DNA of 64,000 nt from Lachnospiraceae bacterium (GCA_014804645.1 JAAUZI010000041.1:15033-79032); one strand, 5' to 3'; counted from the stretch's first letter, positions 13,668 to 22,074 are shown. Translations and numbers: made by a program. The notes: a model not told the origin generated them from the sequence alone.

Positions 13668-13693
13668 TTTATTCAAGAAATGGAGGAATAGCA

Positions 13694-13984
13694 ATGAGAG
13701 AAGCAATGGATTACATTCTGGACCTGAACGGCAACAAAATTATGATCGAGGCGGAGCAGAAACAGATGAAACAGAGTCTGGCGGATCAGTATGTGCGTAT
13801 GCGCAAAGATATGAAACTGACTCAGGAGCAGGTATCCCGCCGCTCCGGCATCCCCAGATCCAATATCGCGCGTTTTGAGAGCGGCAGATATAATCCCTCT
13901 CTGGAGTTGATGGTGAAGATGGCGGCGGCCATGGGCCTGAAAGTGCAGATTCAGCTGGTGCCGGACAAGGAGGCCAAGGGCTGA
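13694..13984 (+). CDS. small XRE/HigA-like DNA-binding protein
   Basis: The 96-aa protein has an N-terminal ~35-residue helical part followed by an HTH at about residues 36-85 (LTQEQVSRRSGIPRSNIARF) and a short tail (KVQIQLVPDK). The size and layout resemble HigA-type antitoxins, but no RelE/HigB-like toxin frame precedes or follows it. The ribosome site is AAATGGAGGAATAGC. Its promoter contains a perfect 13-bp inverted repeat that fits autorepression. It is followed after 42 bases by a DUF308 membrane protein and may be co-transcribed with it. Confidence 0.75.
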   Translation: MREAMDYILDLNGNKIMIEAEQKQMKQSLADQYVRMRKDMKLTQEQVSRRSGIPRSNIARFESGRYNPSLELMVKMAAAMGLKVQIQLVPDKEAKG

Positions 13985-14026
13985 GAACCGCTGCGCGGCG
14001 GAACTTAAAATAGAGAGGCGTTCATT

Positions 14027-14680
14027 ATGTTGAAAGAGATGAAATGGAATATGATGTTGTCGGCGGCGCTGTACATGGTGCTGGGGTTAATCCTGGTAAT
14101 TTTCCCCGCTACCACCGCCCGCACAGTCTGTTATCTGATATCCGGGATTGCCATTGTGATCGGCATGGTGAATCTGGTGGTCTACTTTACCCGGAATATT
14201 ACCAGGAACTACTACCGCAATGACTTTGTGATGGGGCTGATGCTCATAATTCTGGGGATTTTTGTGATATATAAGGCGAATCTGGTCATTGAGCTGGTGT
14301 CCTTTATTCTTGGCCTGTGCATTATTGTCAGCGGTCTGTTCAAGCTCCAGGGAGCGCTGGACGTGCAGCGCATGGGCGGCAATGCCGTGCTGATTCTGGG
14401 GGTGGCGGTGGTCAATGTGGTGATTGGTATTCTGATGGTAATCAATCCCTTTGAATCGGCTCTTCTGTTGTACCGTCTGCTGGGCGCAGGTCTATTGTTC
14501 AGCGGACTGACCGACATGGCCTCCACCCTGTATCTCTCCAAAAAGATGCACAGCTATGTGAATAAATTGAGCGATGCAGACGAGGCGATTAAGGTGACAG
14601 AGATTCAACCTGAGGAGGCGCCCGGGAAGAACAGTCCGGAGAGCGCACCGGCGCAGGAACAGGAGAATGACGCCGAGTAG
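14027..14680 (+). CDS. DUF308/HdeD-like multipass membrane protein
   Basis: The 217-aa protein has about six hydrophobic segments in the first 175 residues, arranged as short hairpins with glycine-rich patterns (SGIAIVIGMVNLVVYF; LGLCIIVSGLFKLQGAL), typical of the DUF308/HdeD family. The last 40 residues form a charged, Pro/Glu-rich cytoplasmic tail. The family's biochemical role is unknown; HdeD in enterobacteria is linked to acid resistance. The gene is preceded by an XRE gene and followed by a strong terminator, so these two may form a small operon. Confidence 0.75.
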   Translation: MLKEMKWNMMLSAALYMVLGLILVIFPATTARTVCYLISGIAIVIGMVNLVVYFTRNITRNYYRNDFVMGLMLIILGIFVIYKANLVIELVSFILGLCIIVSGLFKLQGALDVQRMGGNAVLILGVAVVNVVIGILMVINPFESALLLYRLLGAGLLFSGLTDMASTLYLSKKMHSYVNKLSDADEAIKVTEIQPEEAPGKNSPESAPAQEQENDAE

Positions 14681-14714
14681 ACCGGGTATCATATAGCTTG
14701 TCCAAACAGAAACA

Positions 14715-14750
14715 AACGCCGACACAGTTTCGACTGTATCGGCGTTTTCT
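14715..14750 (+). terminator. intrinsic terminator after DUF308 gene
   Basis: AACGCCGA and the inner ACAGT pair with ACTGT and TCGGCGTT around a stable TTCG tetraloop, followed by TTTTCTAT. Bases 14751-14972 between here and the tRNA promoter hold no gene or clear signal. Confidence 0.88.
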
Positions 14751-14972
14751 ATCATAAACAGTGCGCGTATATACCATGCGCGGCACTGCAATATTTAGTC
14801 GAAGCTGGTCAACACCGAAAACAGCACTGGCAGCTTCTTTTGGTATCAGTTCATCCGTTTGCTGATAAATACAGCATATCAGGAAATTGTGTCCAAAGTG
14901 TAGATGAATCCGAAATATTTCATGAAGAAAAAATAAAAAAAGCGGAAACACCCGCATTTGAAAAATTGGGGC

Positions 14973-15000
14973 TTGCATTTTGGACATATCGTGCTATAAT
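14973..15000 (+). promoter_or_regulatory. tRNA-Val promoter
   Basis: TTGCAT (14973-14978) and a perfect TATAAT (14995-15000) are spaced 16 bases, giving a start about 3 bases before the mature tRNA at 15010. Confidence 0.65.
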
Positions 15001-15009
15001 AAAACACAT

Positions 15010-15083
15010 GGAAGCATAGCTCAGCCGGGATGAGCGTTCGCCTCACACGCGAAAGGTCAGGAGTTCGAGCCTCCTTGCTTCCA
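15010..15083 (+). tRNA. tRNA-Val (anticodon CAC)
   Basis: A full cloverleaf is visible: acceptor GGAAGCA/TGCTTCC, D arm GCTC...GAGC, anticodon stem TTCGC/GCGAA with loop CTCACAC (anticodon CAC, reading GUG), T arm AGGAG-TTCGAGC-CTCCT, and discriminator A. CCA is not encoded. It is a single tRNA with its own promoter, not part of an rRNA or tRNA array. Confidence 0.93.
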
Positions 15084-15093
15084 TTTTTCACTG

Positions 15094-15146
15094 CCTGCGA
15101 TTTTAATGGTTTAAAGTGTGAAACTTTAAAGCGTTAAAATCGCAGG
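15094..15146. repeat. long AT-rich imperfect palindrome after tRNA-Val
   Basis: CCTGCGATTTTAA (15094-15106) pairs perfectly with TTAAAATCGCAGG (15134-15146). An inner stem TTTAAAGT/ACTTTAAA closes on GTGAA. No T tract follows, so it is not a standard terminator. It could be a processing or rho-independent-like 3' structure of the tRNA transcript, or a protein-binding palindrome before the next gene. Confidence 0.7.
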
Positions 15147-15208
15147 GCGATGTGATGGCATCTGACTAAACAGGCGCAAGACTCAAACAGAAAGGAATGG
15201 TTGTAGAC

Positions 15209-16192
15209 ATGAGCAGAGAGAGACAGGGCAGTCTGGTATCCTTCCGCCCGGATATCAAGGTAGTTGACTGTACACTACGGGACGGAGGACTGGTGAATAA
15301 TTTCCGTTTTTCGGACGAGTTTGTAAAGGACTTGTACCTGGCCAATATCAAGGCCGGTGTGGACTATATGGAGTTTGGCTACAAGGCCTCCAAGGAGATA
15401 TTCAAGCAGGAGGACTTCGGTAAGTGGAAGTTCTGCGACGAGAAGGATATCCGGGAGATCGTGGGGGACAACAAGACGGACATGAAGATTTCCGTCATGG
15501 CCGATGTGGGACGGACCGATTATAAGAAGGACATTTTAAACCGCAAGGACAGCGTAATCGACCTGGTGCGTGTGGCAACCTATATCAATACGATCCCGGC
15601 GGCCATAGAGATGTTGGAGGACGCCAAAAAGAAAGGGTATGAAACCACTGTCAATATTATGGCGGTATCCAAGGTGAGCGACGTGGACCTGGACGGCGGT
15701 CTGGAGCTGCTGGCCCAGAGCAGTGTGGATGTTATCTACCTGGTGGACAGCTTTGGCGCATTCTATCCTGAGCAGGTGGAGCGGTTGACGGACAAGTATC
15801 TGGACATTGCGGCCAAATACGGCAAGAAAGTGGGCATGCATGCCCACAACAATCAGCAGCTGGCATTTGCCAACACCATAGAGAGCCTTTCCCGGGGGGC
15901 AAGCTATCTGGATGCCACTGTGAGCGGCATGGGAAGAGGAGCGGGCAACTGCTATATGGAGCTGCTGCTGAGTTTCCTGCGCAATCCCAAATACAACAAG
16001 ATTGCGATTATGAACTTTATCGAAAAGCATATCGGCAGGCTGAAGGAGGAAGGCGCTGTGTGGGGCTATGATATCCCCTATCTGCTGACCGGCACTTTGA
16101 ACTGTCATCCCTCCTCCGCAATCCAGTTTATCAAGGAAAATAGAACGGATTACGCCATGTTTTATCAGGATCTGATTGATAGCGCCCTGTAA
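15209..16192 (+). CDS. HMGL-like aldolase catalytic domain protein
   Basis: The 327-aa protein has a DRE-TIM metallolyase barrel. VVDCTLRDGGLVNN near residue 20 supplies the metal-binding Asp and the Arg-Asp pair, and MHAHNNQQLA near 210 supplies the HxH metal ligands. The family includes 4-hydroxy-2-oxovalerate aldolase, HMG-CoA lyase and isopropylmalate synthase. At about 330 aa without a C-terminal regulatory domain this resembles the aldolase/lyase branch. I chose ATG 15209 because AGAAAGGA lies 13 bases before it; the ATG at 15197 is only one base from that site. Substrate is unknown and it is a single-gene unit. Confidence 0.72.
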   Translation: MSRERQGSLVSFRPDIKVVDCTLRDGGLVNNFRFSDEFVKDLYLANIKAGVDYMEFGYKASKEIFKQEDFGKWKFCDEKDIREIVGDNKTDMKISVMADVGRTDYKKDILNRKDSVIDLVRVATYINTIPAAIEMLEDAKKKGYETTVNIMAVSKVSDVDLDGGLELLAQSSVDVIYLVDSFGAFYPEQVERLTDKYLDIAAKYGKKVGMHAHNNQQLAFANTIESLSRGASYLDATVSGMGRGAGNCYMELLLSFLRNPKYNKIAIMNFIEKHIGRLKEEGAVWGYDIPYLLTGTLNCHPSSAIQFIKENRTDYAMFYQDLIDSAL

Positions 16193-16206
16193 GAATGGAC
16201 AGTGTA

Positions 16207-16237
16207 GGCCCCCTCCGGTATGCGGAAGGGGCTTTTG
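16207..16237 (+). terminator. terminator after aldolase gene
   Basis: GCCCC(C)TCCG pairs with CGGA(A)GGGGC around GTATG, followed by TTTTGG. The T tract is short. Its position also argues against the upstream ATG at 16220 as the start of the next gene. Confidence 0.6.
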
Positions 16238-16267
16238 GTTGGGAAAAAGTGTGCAGAGGGTAATTCA

Positions 16268-18391
16268 ATGTATATAGAGAATATTACAAAAATCAGGAAA
16301 AAAGTCTGTCTGGCATTAGTTATGCTATTGGTTGCTGCCCCTGCTCTGTCTGCCTGCGGGAAAAAGAGCAGCGAAGAAACGCCGGAAAGGGCATTTGGCG
16401 TAGACCTTATCCAGGAACTGACTGTTCAGTCCCCAGAGCAGGTGGTCTGCGGGTCGGACGGCGCATGGGCGATCACTGCTCAGAAAAATGCTCCGATTTA
16501 TTATCTTGCGTATGAAACTGAAACAGTGGGAATAGAGACAGTGGAGTGGCAGCAGGAGGAGGGAGAAAGTCTTATCAATATAGCGGAGCGGAACGGAACG
16601 CTATATGCGGAGGTTCAAAGCCCGGACGGGGATACCCTCACGATTCGAAAATACGGCATGGGCGGCTGGTGGAATAAGGTTATGGATATAGAGGCGGAAG
16701 ATAGGGGATGGCGCTCTGTGGGGAGCGGCCTGTTCGTGGATGACGCCGAGAATGTATATCTAGTAAGCGGGAGCACAGTGACACGTTTTGGAGAGACAGG
16801 GGAAAAGGTCTGTGAGTATGAAATGAAGGGCAGTTCCTGCTTTTTTCAGGGGCAGAGTGGGCAATACGTGGAATGCGCGGCCGTGGGCGATCAGCGAATC
16901 ATTTTGTATGAGATGCGTGAAAAGGAGGCAGTGGAAAAGTGGACGCTGGATGTGCCTGTCAGATGCGCCTATGGCATTGCGTGCAGTGAGGAGGGAACAC
17001 TGTGTTTGGCCACCAGTGAGGAACTCCTCTTTGTTGACAAAACGAACGGAAAGTTGCTGGCACGGTCAAGCTATGTCATGATGGGAGTGTCCCCTGTCAG
17101 AGCGGGGGTATATAATGTGGAGGAGGAGACATTGCGTCTGTATGGAACTGGTGAAAGCAGCGCCGGAAATCTATTTTGCGGCCTTTTAAGTGGACGGGAT
17201 GCGGCCGCGCAGCGAACAGAGCTGGTATATGGCACGCTTGGAACAGAAAACCGCGAGGCCGCCGCCAGCATACAGGCGGCCATCAGAGATTTTAATCGAG
17301 AAAATGAGAATTATTACATTACAATCAGAAATTATCACAGCGATACCTATGACGGTACCTACGCCCAGCGTCTGCATATGGATATGGCTAGCGGAAACGC
17401 TCCGGATATTATTGAGATGGACGCCACGTTGATGTATTATGAATCTTACGTGAGAAACGGTTATCTGGAAGACCTGTCTCCGTATCTGGAACAGTCAAAA
17501 TATGGGGAGGATATTTTGTGGAACGTTTTAAGTGTGTATGAAATGGACGGAGGATTGTATCTCCTTGCGCCTCATTTTAATCTTAATACATTTCAGGTGA
17601 ATCCGGAATATGAAATAGATGTGGATGAATGGAACATGGAGACTTTTCTTGAACTGATAGAGGAGAATGGATGGGAAAAGGATATCCTGCTGGCGGGTAC
17701 GCCCCAGCTGCTGCTTTATCATTTGATAGCAGGCCAGCAGAACCAGTTCATAGATTGGGAACACAAGACGGCGGCCTTTGAGACAGAGGAATTTAAGGAG
17801 ATACTTGCGCTGTGTGGGGAGTATGCGGCGAGGGACTGGCCGGATATTGACGGGCGGACAAACGTTGAACTGAGGAGAGATTCATTGTGCGCAACGGACT
17901 TCTTTTTTTCGTATCAGGATTATCTGAGGGACGTAAATGTATACGGCAGGGAGTATCCGCTGTATGGATATCCCACGTCTTCCGGGCAGGTGTATACAAT
18001 CGGGACATGTTCCGACGGCTGTGCGATGTATGCGGGAAGTAAGAACAAAGAGGGGGCATGGGAGTTTATGGAGAGTCTTTTAGGGGAGGTGAATCAGAGA
18101 TGTCAGAATGTCTATGATGTTGGCTTTCCTATCCGGGAGTCCATGATGAGAGAATTGAAAGAGGAAGGCGCAGTGCTCACGGTTGACCGGGAAGAGGTGA
18201 CGATGACAGAGAGTGAATTCCGGATCGTGGACAACGTCCTTCAGAGTGGGGAATTTACCAGAACTTTGCTTAACTACAACATATGGGTTGTGATAGAGGA
18301 GGAAGCGAACGCTTACTTTGCCGGAGATAAGAGTGTGGAGGAGGTAGCTCATATCATACAGAGCAGAGTAGAGATAATTCTGAATGAGTAG
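16268..18391 (+). CDS. lipoprotein with C-terminal extracellular solute-binding domain
   Basis: The 707-aa lipoprotein has a signal peptide ending in the lipobox LSAC (Cys30 from this start). Residues about 40-330 look like repeated beta-strand blades (recurrent W/Y-x-V patterns), reminiscent of a beta-propeller. Residues about 330-700 resemble family 1 solute-binding proteins (MDMASGNAPDIIEMDATLMY; a region ending with GAWEFMESLLG). No permease or ATPase genes are adjacent, so it may serve a transporter encoded elsewhere or act as an extracellular sensor. The start at 16268 places the signal peptide at the N terminus and lies after the upstream terminator. Confidence 0.72.
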   Translation: MYIENITKIRKKVCLALVMLLVAAPALSACGKKSSEETPERAFGVDLIQELTVQSPEQVVCGSDGAWAITAQKNAPIYYLAYETETVGIETVEWQQEEGESLINIAERNGTLYAEVQSPDGDTLTIRKYGMGGWWNKVMDIEAEDRGWRSVGSGLFVDDAENVYLVSGSTVTRFGETGEKVCEYEMKGSSCFFQGQSGQYVECAAVGDQRIILYEMREKEAVEKWTLDVPVRCAYGIACSEEGTLCLATSEELLFVDKTNGKLLARSSYVMMGVSPVRAGVYNVEEETLRLYGTGESSAGNLFCGLLSGRDAAAQRTELVYGTLGTENREAAASIQAAIRDFNRENENYYITIRNYHSDTYDGTYAQRLHMDMASGNAPDIIEMDATLMYYESYVRNGYLEDLSPYLEQSKYGEDILWNVLSVYEMDGGLYLLAPHFNLNTFQVNPEYEIDVDEWNMETFLELIEENGWEKDILLAGTPQLLLYHLIAGQQNQFIDWEHKTAAFETEEFKEILALCGEYAARDWPDIDGRTNVELRRDSLCATDFFFSYQDYLRDVNVYGREYPLYGYPTSSGQVYTIGTCSDGCAMYAGSKNKEGAWEFMESLLGEVNQRCQNVYDVGFPIRESMMRELKEEGAVLTVDREEVTMTESEFRIVDNVLQSGEFTRTLLNYNIWVVIEEEANAYFAGDKSVEEVAHIIQSRVEIILNE

Positions 18392-18440
18392 AGAATGCAA
18401 TTTAAATATTAAAAAAATGTTAAAAAGTTTTTACAAAGTA

Positions 18441-18469
18441 TTGAGAATTATTACAAAACGTGTTATGCT
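18441..18469 (+). promoter_or_regulatory. promoter of the NlpC/P60 gene
   Basis: TTGAGA (18441-18446) and TATGCT (18464-18469), 17-base spacer, with an AT-rich upstream stretch that may act as an UP element. It lies 58 bases before the start codon. Confidence 0.6.
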
Positions 18470-18527
18470 GAAAATCGGTACTGTAGGAAAAGGTGCAGGA
18501 ACGTGTAAGACAGAGGTATAACACATT

Positions 18528-19793
18528 ATGAAAAAAAGAGTTATCAGTGTACTGTTAGTGGGAATTCTGACAGTGTTTGTATATCGGCAGGTGGCTGTGG
18601 CAATGCCGTCCGATGCGGAGACAGTGGGCATGGCGGAGGCGGAGGTACGGGTTTATGCCGTAGAGCAGGCGGAACCTCTAGTGCTGGAGAGTATGGAGGA
18701 GCCTGAGCCGGAAGAGGATGCCGCCGTGGTACCTGAGGTGGCGGGAGACGAAAACGATGCCATGGAACCTGAGGTGGTGGGAGACGAAAACGATGCCGTG
18801 GAACCTGAGACGGCTGGAGACGAGGCCGCTGATGAGGAGCCAGAGAGCGAGTATGCCAACCTGGCCATTGCGCAGGTGAACAACTATGTGAATGTGCGCC
18901 AAGAGCCAACTACGGATAGTGCCGTTTTAGGCAAGATATATAACGGAGCTGTGGCCCAGATTCTGGACGTTGCCGGGGAGGAGCAGGACTGGTTCCATGT
19001 GGTGTCCGGCAGCGTGGAGGGCTATGTCAAAGCAGAGTTTTTCCTGTATGGGGATGCGGCCGTGGAGGCGGTGGATAACTACCTGACACGCTATGCCACG
19101 GTGATTGTGGACAGACTGAACGTGCGGCAGGAGCCGGGTACGGACTCCAAGCGTATCGGCTTTATCACTCACGGCGAAAAAGTGAAAATTCTGGAGATGC
19201 TGGAAGACTGGATGCTGGTACAATATACCGAGGACAGGACAGGCTATGTGGCCTCCGAGTATGTGACCGTCTCAGAAGAATTTATCTATGCCAAATCCAT
19301 AGAGGAGGAGAGGGCAGAGCAGGAGGCCCTGCGTGAGATGGCCAGACGGATGGCTCAGCAGGAGCAGGCCGCACCGGAAAACACGGCGGTAACGCCCCTG
19401 ACTCCCCCGACCACTGTCTATACCAGCAACGAAGAGCTGCGCAGTTCCATCGTGGCGTATGCCATGCAGTATCTGGGCTATCCCTATGTACACGGGGGAA
19501 AAAGCCTGGCAACAGGCACGGACTGTTCGGGTTTCACCTGCTATATCTATGCCGATTTCGGATATTCGATCAGCAGGACTCCCTCCGGACAGTACAGCTC
19601 AGACGGCAAGAGTATTGACTACAGTGAGATACAGCCGGGGGATATTATCTGCTACGGAAAAAGCAAGTGCACCCACGTGGGTATGTATATCGGGGACGGA
19701 CAGATTATTCATGCCGCCAATTCCCGCAAGGGCGTGGTGATCTATGAGGCCGGTTACGACAACATACTGGGCATTAAGAACATTATTGACTGA
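18528..19793 (+). CDS. SH3-domain NlpC/P60 peptidoglycan endopeptidase
   Basis: This is a secreted cell-wall hydrolase of 421 aa. A signal peptide occupies about residues 1-26. An acidic linker (about 40-105) contains tandem 13-residue repeats. Two bacterial SH3 domains follow (NNYVNVRQEPTTDSAVLGKI near 120 and VDRLNVRQEPGTDSKRIG near 200), then a coiled, Glu/Gln-rich spacer and the NlpC/P60 catalytic domain from about 305. The catalytic Cys is in GTDCSGF and the His in CTHVGMY. The family cleaves D-gamma-Glu-diamino acid bonds in stem peptides. The 3' end overlaps the convergent capA-like gene by 11 bases. Confidence 0.88.
   Translation: MKKRVISVLLVGILTVFVYRQVAVAMPSDAETVGMAEAEVRVYAVEQAEPLVLESMEEPEPEEDAAVVPEVAGDENDAMEPEVVGDENDAVEPETAGDEAADEEPESEYANLAIAQVNNYVNVRQEPTTDSAVLGKIYNGAVAQILDVAGEEQDWFHVVSGSVEGYVKAEFFLYGDAAVEAVDNYLTRYATVIVDRLNVRQEPGTDSKRIGFITHGEKVKILEMLEDWMLVQYTEDRTGYVASEYVTVSEEFIYAKSIEEERAEQEALREMARRMAQQEQAAPENTAVTPLTPPTTVYTSNEELRSSIVAYAMQYLGYPYVHGGKSLATGTDCSGFTCYIYADFGYSISRTPSGQYSSDGKSIDYSEIQPGDIICYGKSKCTHVGMYIGDGQIIHAANSRKGVVIYEAGYDNILGIKNIID
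18735..18820 (+). repeat. in-frame tandem 39-bp repeats in the NlpC/P60 linker
   Basis: Two nearly identical 39-base units and a degenerate third encode EPEV(A/V)GDENDA(M/V). The period is a multiple of three, so copy-number change would alter linker length without a frameshift. Confidence 0.8.
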
Positions 19794-21192
19794 CGGCGGA
19801 TTCGGAAAGGGTTTCCCCTAGGACGTCCGGCCAGCGGAGAGTACTGTCTCCAAATATTTCAGAGGACCATTTCAGCAGGTCGTCCAGGCTTAGGGTTACG
19901 CCCCCGTAGGAGCGAATACCGTGCCGGGCGGCCTGTTCCTGTGTATAGTTCTGCAGCAAATAGACACCTTCAAAACGCACTCGTCCGCTGGTGTACTGAC
20001 ATACCAGCGGAATTGCACCGCTTTGGCTCTCTACGATAGTAACTTCCTGTTCGCCCACGTGCAAAGTAACCCAAGCCATGGCCTCCAGCATACAGATTCC
20101 CTCTTTCTGCGTGGACACATAATTACCCAGTGAGTAAAAGCACAGACAGCGGTTGCCGTTTTCCGCCTCGATCCACTCCACCGGCTGCACCACATGGGGA
20201 TGAGTGCCAATGATAATGTCTGCTCCGGCCTCGGTCATTTGCAGGGCGAATTTCTCCTGATAGCTGGAGGGAGTGGTGACATATTCCGTCCCCCAGTGGG
20301 GGCAGACCACCACTACGTCCGCCTGTTCCCGGGCGATGGCAATATCCTCCAGCACCTGAGGATTCAGACTGGTAAAGTCCAGTTGTCCGCTCTGGGGGTT
20401 ATAGTCACAGAGAATATTCAGATGTCCCATGATGGAAGTGGGAATCACCTCCATGTTGGGTCCGTAGGTATAGTTCAAGACGGCAAAGGTAACGTCTCTG
20501 ACAGTCATATAGCCAATGCCCCTCTCATCTGTCCGCCAGTCGGCAGTCTGGCCTTCGCCCGCGTGCGCAGAGCCGGTGCGCGGTGCGATCCTGCCGTTTT
20601 CGTCAAAGTCATTCTCTCCATGAATTCCCAGCATCATTACCTCTGGGTGCTGCTCCCGCCAAAATGCGGCGCAGTGATTCAGTCCCTGAAGTTTCTGGTC
20701 CGCCGCATGGTTGGAGGCGTGGAGCACTACGTTGAAACCGGCCGAAGCGATGGCGTCACCCACCTCCGTTGGGGAGTTGAAAAAGGGAAAGCCGGAGAAT
20801 CCCAGGTCGTTGCCTCCCAGAATAGTCTCCTGGTTAATGATTTTAATATCTGCCTCCCCAAGCTGTTGGGATATATTTTCGTACAGCATGTCATAGTTGT
20901 AACTGCCGTCCTCCTGCTGTCCGCTGCGAATAATGCCAAGATGCAATAAATTGTCTCCCACCATCATCAGCGAGAGATCGTATTCGGGAAATGGCGTGGA
21001 TGTAGGCATCGGTGTGGATGTAGGCGTAGGCGCGGGTGTGGAATTGAAAACCGGGGGAGTGGACGCAGCGCTATCCGTATGCTCCGGGGATAGCTGCCCG
21101 GAGGCGTCGGTAAACAGGTCGCCGCAGCCGGTAAGAGTTAACAGCAAAGCCAGCAGTATTGCACTGCGGCGCAAAGGTATGGTAAGTTTCAT
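19783..21192 (-). CDS. CapA-family poly-gamma-glutamate synthesis-type lipoprotein
   Basis: The 469-aa protein has a signal peptide with lipobox LTGC (Cys22), a Pro/Thr-rich spacer with STP repeats, and a CapA metallophosphatase-like domain from about residue 80 (LSLMMVGDNLLH; INQETILGG; ASNHAADQ; VVCPHWGTEY; GTHPHVVQP). CapA proteins act in capsule poly-gamma-glutamate assembly in Bacillus, but no capBCD genes are here and many clostridial homologues are of unknown role. Start 21192 is chosen because it begins the signal peptide and has an AAAGAGG site. The longer frame runs through a hairpin leader element. The stop overlaps the convergent NlpC/P60 gene by 11 bases. Confidence 0.82.
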   Translation of the reverse strand: MKLTIPLRRSAILLALLLTLTGCGDLFTDASGQLSPEHTDSAASTPPVFNSTPAPTPTSTPMPTSTPFPEYDLSLMMVGDNLLHLGIIRSGQQEDGSYNYDMLYENISQQLGEADIKIINQETILGGNDLGFSGFPFFNSPTEVGDAIASAGFNVVLHASNHAADQKLQGLNHCAAFWREQHPEVMMLGIHGENDFDENGRIAPRTGSAHAGEGQTADWRTDERGIGYMTVRDVTFAVLNYTYGPNMEVIPTSIMGHLNILCDYNPQSGQLDFTSLNPQVLEDIAIAREQADVVVVCPHWGTEYVTTPSSYQEKFALQMTEAGADIIIGTHPHVVQPVEWIEAENGNRCLCFYSLGNYVSTQKEGICMLEAMAWVTLHVGEQEVTIVESQSGAIPLVCQYTSGRVRFEGVYLLQNYTQEQAARHGIRSYGGVTLSLDDLLKWSSEIFGDSTLRWPDVLGETLSESAVSQ

Positions 21193-21272
21193 TATAACCT
21201 CTTTCCTGCATATCGCAAGCCGTGCTTGCGATACTGCGTTAATCAGTATTTGAAACGTTAGTTTCAAACGTG
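21193..21272 (-). repeat. 5'-leader hairpin element, copy D (before capA-like gene)
   Basis: Reading the minus strand there is an upstream hairpin TTTGAAAC/GTTTCAAA, then AATACTGAT, then a near-perfect stem GCA-(G)-TATCGCAAGC / GCTTGCGATATGC (21237-21208) with one bulged G. After 15 bases containing GGAAAGAGG comes the start codon. The sequence of the stem differs from copies A-C but the bulge and flanks match. Confidence 0.75.
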
Positions 21273-21354
21273 TTCCTTTCGTAAAGTGTGGGTAGTGTCC
21301 CGAAACAAAATGGGGATACTGTCACATAGTATCAGGTCCATATTGACCGGATAC

Positions 21355-21383
21355 TTGACTCTGCGTATCACAAATATTATACT
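21355..21383 (+). promoter_or_regulatory. promoter of the 118-aa membrane protein gene
   Basis: TTGACT (21355-21360) and TATACT (21378-21383), 17-base spacer. It lies about 94 bases before the start codon. Confidence 0.65.
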
Positions 21384-21476
21384 GGACACAGAGAGTCGTC
21401 TGGCTGTTACTTGCCATGGACAAGGCTATTATACTATAAATTGATACAGGAAAAAAGATGAAAATGGAGGCATTTC

Positions 21477-21833
21477 ATGGAGAAGCGGTTGAAAAGTTAC
21501 CTGGCTGCAATGGAGAAACTGACGGAGTGCAGGGAAAAGCTGCGGGACATGGACACGGCAGCGCGGCGGCAGACTGCCGATGAATTGCTGGTGCAGATTC
21601 AGTTTTTTCAGCATGAGAGGCTGGTACATTTGATTGTGACGGTGACGTTTGCCATTCTCACGCTCCTGTCCATTCTGGGCTGTGTGCTGGCACCGCAGCC
21701 CGCTATATTTGCGCTGGTGGCGCTGCTGCTGGTCCTTCTGGTGCCCTATATCCGGCACTATTACATTCTGGAAAACGGGGTGCAGAAACTGTATGTGTGC
21801 TATGATCGCCTGGCGGAGACATGTAGCAAATAG
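21477..21833 (+). CDS. small two-helix membrane protein of unknown function
   Basis: The 118-aa protein has an N-terminal amphipathic, charged part (MEKRLKSYLAAMEKLTECRE), two adjacent hydrophobic segments at about residues 50-70 and 75-95, and a short Tyr/Cys-containing tail. A good ribosome site (AAAATGGAGG) and a 17-spaced promoter support it being a real gene. I do not recognise a family. The long structured intergenic region downstream could be its 3' UTR. Confidence 0.6.
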   Translation: MEKRLKSYLAAMEKLTECREKLRDMDTAARRQTADELLVQIQFFQHERLVHLIVTVTFAILTLLSILGCVLAPQPAIFALVALLLVLLVPYIRHYYILENGVQKLYVCYDRLAETCSK

Positions 21834-21923
21834 AACACTTTCAGGCTCTTTTTGATGTACCGCAGGGAAGAAATGGCGCTTTTGGTGCAACATAGTGTTA
21901 TGACTTTTGGATATGATTTAAAC

Positions 21924-22062
21924 ACAGGGAATAAGGGAAATGCAGCTGCACATGGGAAAACCCCGTTTCGGGGTGGTGCATATGCTGTAGGATTTCCTGT
22001 ATAAGGGGATTGGTGTCCGCTGCATAAAAGGGGAATGATGCGGGATCGCATCTAGTGGACAC
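21924..22062. ncRNA. candidate structured RNA, two multi-stem domains
   Basis: Domain 1 has ACAGGGAAT (21924-21932) with ATTTCCTGT (21992-22000), CAGC/GCTG, TGCAC/GTGCA and CCCCG/CGGGG nested on one axis. Domain 2 has GTGTCCGCT (22013-22021) with AGTGGACAC (22054-22062) enclosing GATGCG-GGAT-CGCATC. The plus-strand orientation is a guess. No obvious reading frame lies here. This fills most of the 290-base gap between the 118-aa gene and the convergent DUF3592 gene. Confidence 0.45.
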
Positions 22063-22074
22063 AATACACAAGGC

